DNA from: Idiomarina sp.
GTDB taxonomy: Bacteria; Pseudomonadota; Gammaproteobacteria; Enterobacterales; Alteromonadaceae
Assembly: GCA_022565355.1 (NCBI GenBank)
Contig: JAIUMU010000004.1
Location: 1 to 64,000 of the forward strand
DNA: 64,000 nt
Reading direction: 5' to 3'
In this document: piece by piece, positions 16,463 through 25,617 of the stretch
How the letters are laid out: each line of letters opens with the position of its first letter
Numbering within the stretch: position 1 is the first letter of the stretch
The notes under the pieces: generated by a model
The model's input: only the letters and a program-made list of their open reading frames with translations
Told to the model about the DNA's origin: nothing
The model's database searches: none
Position numbers and translations under genes: made by a program

Positions 16463-17260
16463 TTATTCTGCGAAGCTATGCTCTGGCCCCGGGAAGCTGC
16501 CATCTCGCACTGCACTTACATAAGCGCTTACGGCGGCGGCAAGGCTATCGTGGCCAGTTAAAAAGTTTTTGGTGAACTTGGGCAAATAATCTGCATTCAT
16601 GCCCAGCATATCGTGCATCACCAAAATTTGCCCATCGGTACGGTTGCCGGCACCAATGCCAATTACTGGCATGTTTACGGCTTGTGCAACGCGCTCACCC
16701 ACATCACTTGGAATACATTCTACAACGGCTAATTGTGCACCAGCAGCTTCTAGCGCTTGCGCATCATGTACTAACTTATCGGCCGCTTCACTATTGCGCC
16801 CTTGCACCTTATAACCGCCAATTACATTCACGGATTGCGGGAGCAAGCCAAGATGCGCACATACAGGAATTCCTTGGCGCGTTAGTGCGGTTACGATCGG
16901 CACGAGCCATTCGCCACCTTCAAGTTTCACCATGTTAGCACCTGCGCGCATCAGTGTTGCCGCTTCTTGGCAGGCTGTGGCCACATCCGGGTAGCTCATA
17001 AACGGCATATCGGCGATAACAAATGCATTTTTAGCGCCATTGCGCACACAGGTAGTGTGGTAGGCCACATCTTGCGTAGTTACCGGTAAGGTAGAATCAA
17101 GCCCTTGTAACACCATGCCCAGTGAATCACCTACCAACATCACATCCACACCGTTATCCGCAAAAAGCTTTGCGAAGCTCGCATCATAGGCGGTAAGGGC
17201 GGTAATCTTTTTGCCCTCTTGCTTCATTTTCAGTAATCCAGCAGTACGAATTCGGCTCAT
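16463..17260 (-). CDS. panB: 3-methyl-2-oxobutanoate hydroxymethyltransferase
   Basis: This 265-residue TIM-barrel enzyme transfers a hydroxymethyl group from methylene-tetrahydrofolate to ketoisovalerate, the first step of pantoate synthesis. Metal and substrate segments [22 protein letters not shown] and MVKLEGG are in the expected order, and the C-terminal [19 protein letters not shown] is typical. It follows folK by 26 bases. The ketopantoate reductase panE is not in the window. Confidence 0.97.
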   Translation of the reverse strand: MSRIRTAGLLKMKQEGKKITALTAYDASFAKLFADNGVDVMLVGDSLGMVLQGLDSTLPVTTQDVAYHTTCVRNGAKNAFVIADMPFMSYPDVATACQEAATLMRAGANMVKLEGGEWLVPIVTALTRQGIPVCAHLGLLPQSVNVIGGYKVQGRNSEAADKLVHDAQALEAAGAQLAVVECIPSDVGERVAQAVNMPVIGIGAGNRTDGQILVMHDMLGMNADYLPKFTKNFLTGHDSLAAAVSAYVSAVRDGSFPGPEHSFAE

Positions 17261-17286
17261 AGCGTGGTCCTGTGTATTGGTTTCAC

Positions 17287-17820
17287 CTAAAGTGAAGTAA
17301 TGGGTGGGTGAGCAATAATGTGTAAACCATTCTTAGCAATGTTGGCTGCCGCCCACTGTACTGAGTTTCCGCTAGGTAAATCAAGTGTTGGTGCAATTTC
17401 AGCGAGTGGAATTAATACAAACTCGCGTAACTCGAGCCCCGGATGAGGCACGCTCAGGCGCGGTGTTTGTATGGTTAACGGGAGGTTGTTTTGATACAGC
17501 AGCAGAATATCTAAATCGAGGGTGCGAGGGCCCCAATGCTGGTTGCGCACTCGGCCATGTTGATTTTCAATCTGTTGCAGTAAATCCAGTAGCTCAAGGG
17601 GCGCGAGCTCACTTTGCAAGGTGGCAACGGCATTCGTGTAATCCGGTTGATCTTGCGGCCCCATGGGCTTGCTTTGATATAGCGAAGAGCATTGCACCGC
17701 ACTAATGCGCGGATGCTGAGCAAGCGCATTCAGCGCGCTGCGGATGGCTTGCTCTGGAGTTGCTAAGTTCGCCCCAAGGCCAATGTAGCAGCGATATGGT
17801 GCCACTGAGCTAGTACTCAT
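17287..17820 (-). CDS. folK: HPPK, 6-hydroxymethyl-7,8-dihydropterin pyrophosphokinase
   Basis: This 177-residue folate enzyme moves pyrophosphate from ATP to the pterin alcohol. The family signature [14 protein letters not shown] includes the two Mg-binding Asp, and the start [15 protein letters not shown] is typical. It lies between pcnB (5 bases) and panB (26 bases) in the order known from E. coli, so a common transcript is likely. Confidence 0.96.
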   Translation of the reverse strand: MSTSSVAPYRCYIGLGANLATPEQAIRSALNALAQHPRISAVQCSSLYQSKPMGPQDQPDYTNAVATLQSELAPLELLDLLQQIENQHGRVRNQHWGPRTLDLDILLLYQNNLPLTIQTPRLSVPHPGLELREFVLIPLAEIAPTLDLPSGNSVQWAAANIAKNGLHIIAHPPITSL

Positions 17821-17825
17821 AAGTG

Positions 17826-19238
17826 CTACCCGTTATTACCGGTGCTACCACCTGCGCTTGGCCCTGATTTACGGCGATTCGGGCCACGTTTACGTGGGCG
17901 CCGAGCCGATTTCGGTTTGGTGCCGGTGGCCTGAACTTCGTTAGGGTTTTGTTTCTGATAATCGGTCCAGAACTTACCAAGCTCAATCAGTTCTTTATTA
18001 TTTTCCACCTTGCCGCGCAGCAGCAGAAAATCATAGCCAGCACGAAACTTAGGATGGCTAAGTAAGCGTAAAGCACGGCGCGGATGGGTTTGCTGCAACC
18101 TGAGTTGCAACAGCCAAATATCACGCATGGGAATACTGAAACGCTTCGGAATAGAGATACTGCGGGATTGCCGGCTGAGCGTATCAGCAGCAGCAATTTG
18201 CATGGCATCGTAGATTGGCAAACCACTTTCTTGCACAATTTCATCGGCGCGCGCCGACATTGGGTACCACAACAAGGCGGCAAATAAATAGGCCGGGTTT
18301 ACACCCTTATCGATACCCAGGCGTTGATCCGTATCGGCAAATACTTGGTTGGCAATGCGGTATTCAAGGCTATCGTGTTGCTTCAACGGTGCTTTCAGTA
18401 CCGGAAATAAATATTGGAACAAATTCAGTTCGGTAAGGCGCTCGAAGTTTGCTTGCGCACGATTGGCCAAGAATAACTTTAAGAACTCTTCAAATAAGCG
18501 CGCTGGCGGAATGTTGTCCAACAAACCCGATAGGCGTTTAATCGGCTCTTCGGTTTTTTGCTCAATTCGTAAGCCAAGCTTAGTGGCGAAGCGAACAGCG
18601 CGTAACATCCGTACTGGATCTTCCCGGTAGCGTTGCTCTGGGTCGCCTAATAAACGCACTAACCCTTGCTCTAAATCGGCGATACCGTTGGCGAAATCAT
18701 AAATCGCGAAATCGGCGATTGAGTAATACAGTGCATTAATAGTGAAATCGCGGCGCTGGGCATCTTCTTCAATGGTGCCGTACACATTATCGCGCACCAA
18801 CATACCATCTTCATTTTGCTTGGAGATGTTTTGGCCACTATCACTTTCATCGGAATGATGGCCACGGAAGGTTGCTACTTCAATGATATCTCGGCCATAC
18901 ACTATGTGTGCTAGGCGAAAGCGGCGGCCGATTAGGCGGCAATTACGGAATAAGCTACGAATTTGCTCAGGGCTGGCATTGGTGGCCACATCAAAATCTT
19001 TCGGTACTACCCCAAGTAACAAATCACGCACGCAACCGCCCACTAGGTATGCTTCAAAGCCACCTTTGTGTAAACGGTACAATACCTTCAGGGCATTTTC
19101 AGAAATGTCATTGCGCGAAATAGGGTGCTTAGAGCGCGGAATTTTGATTGGTTCAGGTAACACTTCAGCTACTGCACTCACGCTTTTAGCGGGCAGCATT
19201 TTTTTAGCAAATTTAGCGAGTTGCTTAATAATCGCCAT
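17826..19238 (-). CDS. pcnB: poly(A) polymerase I
   Basis: This 470-residue class II nucleotidyltransferase adds 3' poly(A) tails that mark RNA for decay. The head motif GGCVRDLLLGVVPKDFDVAT holds the catalytic D-x-D, followed by RRFRLAHIVYG and RRDFTINALYY. The tail is strongly basic (RRPRKRGPNRRKSG) and probably binds RNA. PcnB and not CCA-adding enzyme is indicated by the basic tail and by the dksA-gluQ-folK context. The start is ATG 19238, preceded by AAGGAG; a longer in-frame reading to 19289 has no ribosome site. Confidence 0.95.
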   Translation of the reverse strand: MAIIKQLAKFAKKMLPAKSVSAVAEVLPEPIKIPRSKHPISRNDISENALKVLYRLHKGGFEAYLVGGCVRDLLLGVVPKDFDVATNASPEQIRSLFRNCRLIGRRFRLAHIVYGRDIIEVATFRGHHSDESDSGQNISKQNEDGMLVRDNVYGTIEEDAQRRDFTINALYYSIADFAIYDFANGIADLEQGLVRLLGDPEQRYREDPVRMLRAVRFATKLGLRIEQKTEEPIKRLSGLLDNIPPARLFEEFLKLFLANRAQANFERLTELNLFQYLFPVLKAPLKQHDSLEYRIANQVFADTDQRLGIDKGVNPAYLFAALLWYPMSARADEIVQESGLPIYDAMQIAAADTLSRQSRSISIPKRFSIPMRDIWLLQLRLQQTHPRRALRLLSHPKFRAGYDFLLLRGKVENNKELIELGKFWTDYQKQNPNEVQATGTKPKSARRPRKRGPNRRKSGPSAGGSTGNNG

Positions 19239-19360
19239 ACTCCTTATAAACTCATTTAGCGGTGCACTCGTTGCACAAATTGGCGGCAATTTTAACCTAC
19301 TTTTATGCTAGCAGCCATTCGTTTCATGATCCGCGCAGCTATTCTTTTGCAAAACAGGCC

Positions 19361-20245
19361 TCAAGCGTACTTGCCCTGCCAGGCGTGCACCGCAATCTGC
19401 AAATATGCTTGCAGCGAATCGTATTCGCTTGGGTGCGGTAATTTAAGGCCAAGCGCCTTGCTTGCCATATGTAAGTTCTCTGCCGCATTCGCCGCAATAA
19501 TTGGCGTTGCATGATTCTGTTTACTGAGCTTGCGGCCATCCTCACCAAGGATAAGCGGCAAGTGCGCTAACCGCGGTAGGGAACCACCCTGATCGAGTTG
19601 GCTAAAAATTTGCCAAAGGGTAAGTTGCCAACCACTGGCGTGCAATAAATCTTCGCCCCGCACAATATCGGTGATTCCGCTGGCATAATCATCTGCCACT
19701 ACCGCGAGTTGATAAGCCCATAATTGGTCGCGGCGGCGCAGTACAAAATCTTCATTCGCTAGTTCAGGTGCTAACTGCACGTTACCATGCCAACGATCGT
19801 GGAATTGTTGTATTGGTTGCAGATTAAGTAAGCGAATAGCAGCGCCATGAGGGCCGTGCTGCAAATTACGACAAAAGCCATCGTAATGATTACCACGTGC
19901 TTTAATTTCGGCTCGTGTGCAGGTACAGAAATAGGTAAGCCCTGCGGCTTGCAGTTGCTGAAGGCGTTCTAGATAGCGCGGCGAATTTTGGCTTTGCCAG
20001 GTAACGGGCTCATCCCAATACAAACCATGGCTTTCAAGTTGCTGCAAAATGGTATCGGCCGCACCCGCAATTTCCCGAGGTGGATCGATATCTTCAATGC
20101 GCACCAGCCAAGTGCCGTGATGGGCGCGGGCATCGAGGTAGCTACCTAAAGCAGCTACCAACGAACCAGCATGCAGCGGCCCAGAAGGGCTAGGGGCGAA
20201 GCGCCCACGATAGCTAGGAACCGCTGCTGGTGTTGCCATAGGCAT
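19361..20245 (-). CDS. gluQ: glutamyl-Q tRNA(Asp) synthetase
   Basis: This 294-residue GluRS catalytic-domain paralogue without anticodon-binding domains attaches glutamate to the queuosine base of tRNA(Asp). It shows RFAPSPSGPLHAGSLVAAL with the HIGH-type site, zinc ligands in CTCTRAEIK and DGFCR, and KLSKQ in place of KMSKS. It lies 7 bases after dksA, the conserved dksA-gluQ pairing. Its substrate base depends on the queuosine pathway, of which queA begins at the far end of this window. Confidence 0.96.
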   Translation of the reverse strand: MPMATPAAVPSYRGRFAPSPSGPLHAGSLVAALGSYLDARAHHGTWLVRIEDIDPPREIAGAADTILQQLESHGLYWDEPVTWQSQNSPRYLERLQQLQAAGLTYFCTCTRAEIKARGNHYDGFCRNLQHGPHGAAIRLLNLQPIQQFHDRWHGNVQLAPELANEDFVLRRRDQLWAYQLAVVADDYASGITDIVRGEDLLHASGWQLTLWQIFSQLDQGGSLPRLAHLPLILGEDGRKLSKQNHATPIIAANAAENLHMASKALGLKLPHPSEYDSLQAYLQIAVHAWQGKYA

Positions 20246-20252
20246 TTGGCAA

Positions 20253-20708
20253 TTAATGCCCTTTCATTTGCTTTTCGCGGATTTCTGCAAGGCTCTTACA
20301 ATCGATACATAAATCAGCTGTAGGCCGCGCTTCTAAACGCCGGATACCAATTTCGATGCCGCAAGATTCGCAGTAACCGAAATCATTGCGCTCAATTAAC
20401 TCGAGCGTTTTTTCGATTTTCTTAATCAGCTTACGCTCCCGATCACGGGTACGTAGTTCAATCGCAAACTCTTCTTCTTGCGCTGCACGATCAACTGGAT
20501 CAGCGTAATTCGAAGCTTCTTCCTTCAAATGCCCAACGGTGCGATCCACTTCTTCGCGTAACTGCGAGCGCCAGGCTTGGAGAATACGGCGAAAGTGCTC
20601 ACGTTGCGCATCATTCATGTATTCTTCGCCTGCTTTCTCTTGGTATGGCGATAAATCAGCCATAGCCAAAACCCCGTGCGCTTTCTTTTCCTTAGCCGCA
20701 TCAGACAT
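20253..20708 (-). CDS. dksA: RNA polymerase-binding transcription factor DksA
   Basis: This 151-residue protein reaches into the RNA polymerase secondary channel and, with ppGpp, tunes rRNA and amino-acid promoters. The coiled-coil tip motif DPVDRA is at 70-75 (E. coli D71, D74, A76), and the zinc site is complete: Cys113, Cys116, Cys134, Cys137. The length equals E. coli DksA. A good ribosome site (GGAGG) lies just upstream. It heads the unit gluQ-pcnB-folK-panB-panC. Confidence 0.98.
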   Translation of the reverse strand: MSDAAKEKKAHGVLAMADLSPYQEKAGEEYMNDAQREHFRRILQAWRSQLREEVDRTVGHLKEEASNYADPVDRAAQEEEFAIELRTRDRERKLIKKIEKTLELIERNDFGYCESCGIEIGIRRLEARPTADLCIDCKSLAEIREKQMKGH

Positions 20709-20844
20709 GTTTTCAATCCTCCAGGAGGCGATACCTACCTAAAAATAAGCCCACTCAAATAAAAAGATGGGTATGTATATCAGAATAAAATAAGGCGTGC
20801 AATTTAATCGCCAGCGGCCTTAGTTGGGGCACATTACACAAATT

Positions 20845-21561
20845 TCAAGGTTGCTGCTGTGAATTACTGCCAGTACAAACAATTTTTTTCTCATTAATGT
20901 TAAAAAACACTTCAATGATTTCCACACCGGCTGCTTTGGCTTCTGCTAGTAGCTCGCCATAGCGTGGGTCTATATGTACAGCAGGACGCACATTTTGGAT
21001 CGCAGAGTGCAACACCGCATATACTAAAACTGCGCGATACCCCTCTGCACGCATTGCCATTAACGCAGCCAGATGTTTGTGCCCTCGGGTAGACACTGCA
21101 TCAGGAAAGTATCCTTGGCCATCTTCACACAGGGTTACACTTTTTACTTCTACGAAGGCATCAGCCGCGCTGCCCGCACTTAACTTAATATCCACGCGGC
21201 TATTTTCCGCATACTTCACTTCCCGCTGCAGGGTTGCGTAACCGTTTAACTCAGTAATGTGGCCATCGCGAATGGCTTGTTCTACTAAACCATTGGCGCG
21301 GCCCGTGTTCACGCATATCCAATCACCGTTTTTGGTATGGGTAAGCTCCCATGTATGAGGGTATTTGCGGTTTTTGTTGCTACTTGTGCTATACCAAACC
21401 GTACTGCCGGGTTCAGCGCAACCGGTCATTGCACCCGTGTTGGGGCAGTGAATGGTAATCACATCACCGGCATTTGTTTCAATATCAGCCAAGAAACGTT
21501 TGTATCTTCGGTGTAGAATAGCGTTATTCAAAGGGGCATTGTGTGGCAGTTCAAATTGCAT
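20845..21561 (-). CDS. sfsA: SfsA family DNA-binding/nuclease-like protein
   Basis: This 238-residue protein is of the SfsA family, first seen as a sugar-fermentation stimulator, with an OB-like N-terminal and a nuclease-like C-terminal domain. Marker segments are [35 protein letters not shown] and FVEVKSVTL. Its precise activity is unsettled. ATG 21561 is preferred over GTG 21567 on spacing to GGGAAAG. It lies upstream of dksA, as in E. coli. Confidence 0.93.
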   Translation of the reverse strand: MQFELPHNAPLNNAILHRRYKRFLADIETNAGDVITIHCPNTGAMTGCAEPGSTVWYSTSSNKNRKYPHTWELTHTKNGDWICVNTGRANGLVEQAIRDGHITELNGYATLQREVKYAENSRVDIKLSAGSAADAFVEVKSVTLCEDGQGYFPDAVSTRGHKHLAALMAMRAEGYRAVLVYAVLHSAIQNVRPAVHIDPRYGELLAEAKAAGVEIIEVFFNINEKKIVCTGSNSQQQP

Positions 21562-21664
21562 CGGCACTTGCTTTCCCGTTACAGTGTTAATTCAAAGCGC
21601 GAAAGTTTCGATTAGCAACTTTCCTGCTTTATGATTCCAGGCAAAATACGCGGAGATTATTATT

Positions 21665-22963
21665 ATGTCTAGTGCAGTACAGGTTCACTTAACAGAAACG
21701 CCAGCCCCAGCTCATTATCGCGGCAGTAGCCGTTGTTATTTAAATGATGCGGGTATGCATGTAATTTTGCAGGGCGATGAAGCGTTGTTATTACGCAGCA
21801 TTCAGCAAGCGGGGCGTAAGCTTGAACAACTAGGAATCACCGAGATTGAGCCAGTAGGAAACAACTGGAATGTAGATCGGCAGTGGGCGTTAAGCATGGG
21901 CTTTACGGATACCAAAAGCACCAACCAGGTAAATTTCCAAGCTGCAGACAAACCGCAACTGCAGGCGATTACCGAAGCAAGCCGATGGGCACGTGAGCTG
22001 ATTAATTTACCCTCTGCAGAAATCTATCCAGAAGAGCTGTGTGAGCGGGTAGTGGAAAAACTAACCCAAGCTGCCGGTAAGCACATTTCCCATCGCTTGG
22101 TTGCTGGCGATGCGTTATTGGAAGAGGGCTGGTATGGCATTCATACGGTTGGCCGCGCCAGTAAACGTGCCCCAGCGTTATTAGAGCTTGATTTTAACCC
22201 AACTGGTGATGATAGCGCCGCGATCGATTTTGCCTTAATTGGTAAAGGCATTACGTTCGATACGGGCGGATATAGCATTAAAAGTAACGAAGGCATGGTG
22301 GCAATGAAGTGCGATATGGGTGGTGCAGCCACTGTTGCAGCCGCACTTCTGTTGGCGATTAAAAATGGCCTGAACAAACGCGTAAAACTACTCCTTTGCT
22401 GTGCTGAAAACATGATTGATGGTACCGCTTATAAGAATGGCGATATTATTACTTACAAGAATGGCGTTACTGTGGAAATTGTGAACACGGATGCTGAAGG
22501 CCGCGTTGTGTTAGCGGATGGCTTATTACGTGCTGGCGAATTGGGTGCGAAGCGCATTATTGATGCAGCTACGCTAACGGGCGCAGCGCAAGTTGCTGTA
22601 GGTACAGAATACAATGCGTTATTCAGTGTGGACGAAGAGTTCGCCGAGTTCGCATTGCAAGCAGCGAAAGCGGAAGCCGAACCATTATGGCGTTTACCAC
22701 TTACCCCTTGGCACCAAGATAACTGCCCTTCAGCGTTTGCTGATACGGCGAACAGTAAGCCCGTTAAAGGCGGTGGTGCGGGCGGTGCGAGCAATGCAGC
22801 CGGTTTCTTATTACGATTCGCTCCTGAACAAGGCAAAGGCTGGTTACATTTCGATTTAGCCGGCGCTTACCATGGCACTGCCAATGGTTTGTGGGCAGCA
22901 GGCGCCACTGGTTTGGGTATTCGCAATATCGCGCGAATCTTAAACACATATAATGAAGCGTAA
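21665..22963 (+). CDS. pepB: peptidase B, M17 leucyl aminopeptidase family
   Basis: This 432-residue M17 aminopeptidase depends on two metal ions. The signature NTDAEGRVVLADGLL and the upstream GKGITFDTGGYSIK and KCDMGGAATV give the metal and catalytic residues. The short N-terminal domain and overall sequence follow E. coli PepB (427) rather than PepA (503). It would trim N-terminal residues from short peptides in the cytoplasm. It starts divergently from sfsA and ends at its own terminator. Confidence 0.93.
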   Translation: MSSAVQVHLTETPAPAHYRGSSRCYLNDAGMHVILQGDEALLLRSIQQAGRKLEQLGITEIEPVGNNWNVDRQWALSMGFTDTKSTNQVNFQAADKPQLQAITEASRWARELINLPSAEIYPEELCERVVEKLTQAAGKHISHRLVAGDALLEEGWYGIHTVGRASKRAPALLELDFNPTGDDSAAIDFALIGKGITFDTGGYSIKSNEGMVAMKCDMGGAATVAAALLLAIKNGLNKRVKLLLCCAENMIDGTAYKNGDIITYKNGVTVEIVNTDAEGRVVLADGLLRAGELGAKRIIDAATLTGAAQVAVGTEYNALFSVDEEFAEFALQAAKAEAEPLWRLPLTPWHQDNCPSAFADTANSKPVKGGGAGGASNAAGFLLRFAPEQGKGWLHFDLAGAYHGTANGLWAAGATGLGIRNIARILNTYNEA

Positions 22964-22977
22964 ATGAACTTCGGATA

Positions 22978-23000
22978 GGGGCTCTTTAGAGCCCCTTGTT
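22978..23000 (+). terminator. terminator after pepB
   Basis: GGGGCTC (22978-22984) and GAGCCCC (22989-22995) form a seven-pair stem with a four-base loop, followed by TTGTTG. The T run is short, so read-through into hrpB is possible. Confidence 0.65.
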
Positions 23001-23022
23001 GTAAGCACAACGATAGGTGCAT

Positions 23023-25617
23023 ATGAGCACATCTGCATTGCCGGTTACGGCGATTATTCCCGAATTATTGCCAGCTCTGGCAACCCACGTATGTATTTTG
23101 CAAGCACCGCCTGGTGCAGGTAAATCCACTGCAATCCCTTTAGCGTTATTGGCGGCATTGCCCACTGCCGATCAGCAACTCATCATTTTAGTTCAGCCAC
23201 GTAGAGTGGCGGCTGTAAGTATTGCCCATTATCTGGCCGAAACACTCGGTGAGCAGGTAGGTGAGCGGGTAGGATATTGGGTTCGGCAGGAGCGTAAGAA
23301 TTCTGCAAAAACAAGGCTGCTGGTGGTTACTGATGGTATGTTAACGCGCATGTTACAACAGAACCCTGAGCTTCCCGATGTGGGGCTCATTATCTTTGAT
23401 GAGTTCCATGAACGAAACTTGCATTGTGATCTTGGGCTCGCCCTAGCGTTGGAAGCTCGTGAGTTAAAACCAGAATTGCAGCTGTTGATTATGTCGGCAA
23501 CATTGCCAGGTGCGGCGTTAGCGCAATGGTTAACCCAGCAAGATGTAGCAAACCAAGTGTTTCACAGCTCTGGGCGGCAATTTCCGATACAGCACTATTA
23601 CCGTTCGCCGGCGCACGCTGCCGATTGGCTTAAAGCGATGCCGGCGGTGATTAACGAAGCACTGGCGTTAGCCGAACAAGGCGTGTTGGTGTTCTTGCCT
23701 GGCCAACGCGAAATTCGCTGGCTACGACAACAGCTGTCGTTAACTAATGCAGTGTGCTGTATCGAATTGTACGGTGGTTTGGCGTTGGCAGAACAGCGGG
23801 TGGCGCTTACCCCGTTAGCGAAAGGGCAAGGGATTAAATTGGTGCTTGCTACCAATGTGGCGGAAACCAGTTTAACCATCCCAGATATTGATGTTGTGGT
23901 TGATAGTGGCCGTGAACGGCAAGCGAAGTATTTACCGAAATACCAATTTACCCAGCTGCAAACCCGTTACATTTCTCAAGCTGCGGCAACTCAGCGTGCA
24001 GGAAGGGCAGGAAGAACCGGCCCTGGGCATTGTTTTCGTATGTGGCCAGAAGGTATGCAGCAAGGCTTTGCGGCGTATGCGGTGCCAGCAATTGAGAGTG
24101 AAGATTTACGCAGTTTGGTGATTGAAGCATGCGCTTGGGGCAGCGCGCCAGAACACATGGCATGGTTTACGCCGCCACCGAGTAACGCGTTGCATTCTGC
24201 TCGTTTGCAATTGTGTGCAAGTGGCTTACTTGCGGAGAAATCAACGCAACAGGATACCTATCAGCTTACCGATATCGGCCGAGCAGCTCAGCGCTTTGGT
24301 GCAGATATTGATGTGGCGAATATGCTGGCGCTAGTTACTGAAACACCGCGTTATGCTGAGAATGTGGAATATCGCCAAGCAGCGGTATTACTGGCAGGCC
24401 ATTTTGATGCGCAGGAGCACCGTGAACCAGGAGAGCTGCGAGATGTGTTGCAGGAGTTGCTAGCAGCCGCGAACCTTGGGGCGCAGGGCAACGGCAAAGG
24501 CGCTCATGGATATCGGCAAACGCAGCGGCGCTTGGCACATTGGTGCAAGGTACTAAAGGTGCAGTTGCCGGAACGTGTGCTCAGCAACGAGATTTTAGCC
24601 GAACTGTTGTTACAGGTAATGCCCAAACGGCTATGCCAGTTGCAAACTCGCCCGGTAAGCTCTGGTAAAAGTGGTGCGGTTGCGAGCCGCTATCAAATGG
24701 CTACCGGTGTAGCCTTGCAACCAGCAGGTGGCACTCAGGCAGAATGGCCGCAATGGTACTTAGCAACGCAATTAAGTTGGCAAGAGAAAGATAACGAAGC
24801 CCGAATGTGGCAAGGCTTAGCACTATCGGATACCTGGCTAAAAGAGTGGGTAAAAAAATCGATACCGGTTACGGAAAGTTGGCGCTGGCAGGGCAATAAA
24901 GGCAAGTTGCAGTTAGTGGCCGAGCAACGCTTAGGTGCGTTGTTATTTAGCGAACAAGCACTTGCTGCCGAGCCGAATGAAGAGCAGCGCTTAGCGGCAG
25001 TAGCAGAGGTTATTAAAGCGCGCGGTACAGCATTATTCTCTGCTACGGACAACGCATGGCTATTGCGGGTACAGATGGCCGCGCAAGAGTTAAACTTAGC
25101 ATCCGCCGATTGGCAGCCGAGCCAGTTGATGGCAAATTTTTCGGCCTGGGCAATGCCGTATTTGGCAGGTGTGAAAACCTATCAGCAGGCATTAGTTTGG
25201 CAACCGAGTGAAGCGTTACGCGCTTATTTTGGCCAAGCCACAAATTATCGGGGTGAGCAACAGCTGGCCGAACTCTTGCCTCTGGTGTGGCAAGCACCCA
25301 GTGGCCGCAGCCATAAAATTGTGTATGAGCAGCATGGTGCTGCCGTGTGTGCGTTGAAACTACAAGAAGTGTTCGGTACGCCGATATCGCCACGGCTTTT
25401 ACGTGGTAACTTGGTGCTTACATTTGAATTGTTATCACCTGCTGGAAGGCCGTTACAGAAAACCAATGATTTGGCTTCATTCTGGCGAAATGGTTATGTA
25501 GATGTTCGCAAAGAGATGCGCGGGCGGTACCCAAAACATCCATGGCCAGAACACCCTGAATCGGCACAAGCAACACATTTAACGAAACGTGCATTAGGAA
25601 ACCAAGAGCAACGATGA
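23023..25617 (+). CDS. hrpB: ATP-dependent helicase HrpB
   Basis: This 864-residue DExH-box helicase has Walker A APPGAGKST (28-36), DEFH in IIFDEFHERN, the SAT motif MSATLPG, and RAGRAGRTGPG for motif VI, followed by HA2 and HrpB C-terminal domains. Its cellular substrate is not well known. ATG 23023 has an AGG five bases upstream; GTG 23017 does not. Its stop shares bases with the mrcB start (ATGA), so the two are translationally coupled, as in related genomes. Confidence 0.95.
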   Translation: MSTSALPVTAIIPELLPALATHVCILQAPPGAGKSTAIPLALLAALPTADQQLIILVQPRRVAAVSIAHYLAETLGEQVGERVGYWVRQERKNSAKTRLLVVTDGMLTRMLQQNPELPDVGLIIFDEFHERNLHCDLGLALALEARELKPELQLLIMSATLPGAALAQWLTQQDVANQVFHSSGRQFPIQHYYRSPAHAADWLKAMPAVINEALALAEQGVLVFLPGQREIRWLRQQLSLTNAVCCIELYGGLALAEQRVALTPLAKGQGIKLVLATNVAETSLTIPDIDVVVDSGRERQAKYLPKYQFTQLQTRYISQAAATQRAGRAGRTGPGHCFRMWPEGMQQGFAAYAVPAIESEDLRSLVIEACAWGSAPEHMAWFTPPPSNALHSARLQLCASGLLAEKSTQQDTYQLTDIGRAAQRFGADIDVANMLALVTETPRYAENVEYRQAAVLLAGHFDAQEHREPGELRDVLQELLAAANLGAQGNGKGAHGYRQTQRRLAHWCKVLKVQLPERVLSNEILAELLLQVMPKRLCQLQTRPVSSGKSGAVASRYQMATGVALQPAGGTQAEWPQWYLATQLSWQEKDNEARMWQGLALSDTWLKEWVKKSIPVTESWRWQGNKGKLQLVAEQRLGALLFSEQALAAEPNEEQRLAAVAEVIKARGTALFSATDNAWLLRVQMAAQELNLASADWQPSQLMANFSAWAMPYLAGVKTYQQALVWQPSEALRAYFGQATNYRGEQQLAELLPLVWQAPSGRSHKIVYEQHGAAVCALKLQEVFGTPISPRLLRGNLVLTFELLSPAGRPLQKTNDLASFWRNGYVDVRKEMRGRYPKHPWPEHPESAQATHLTKRALGNQEQR

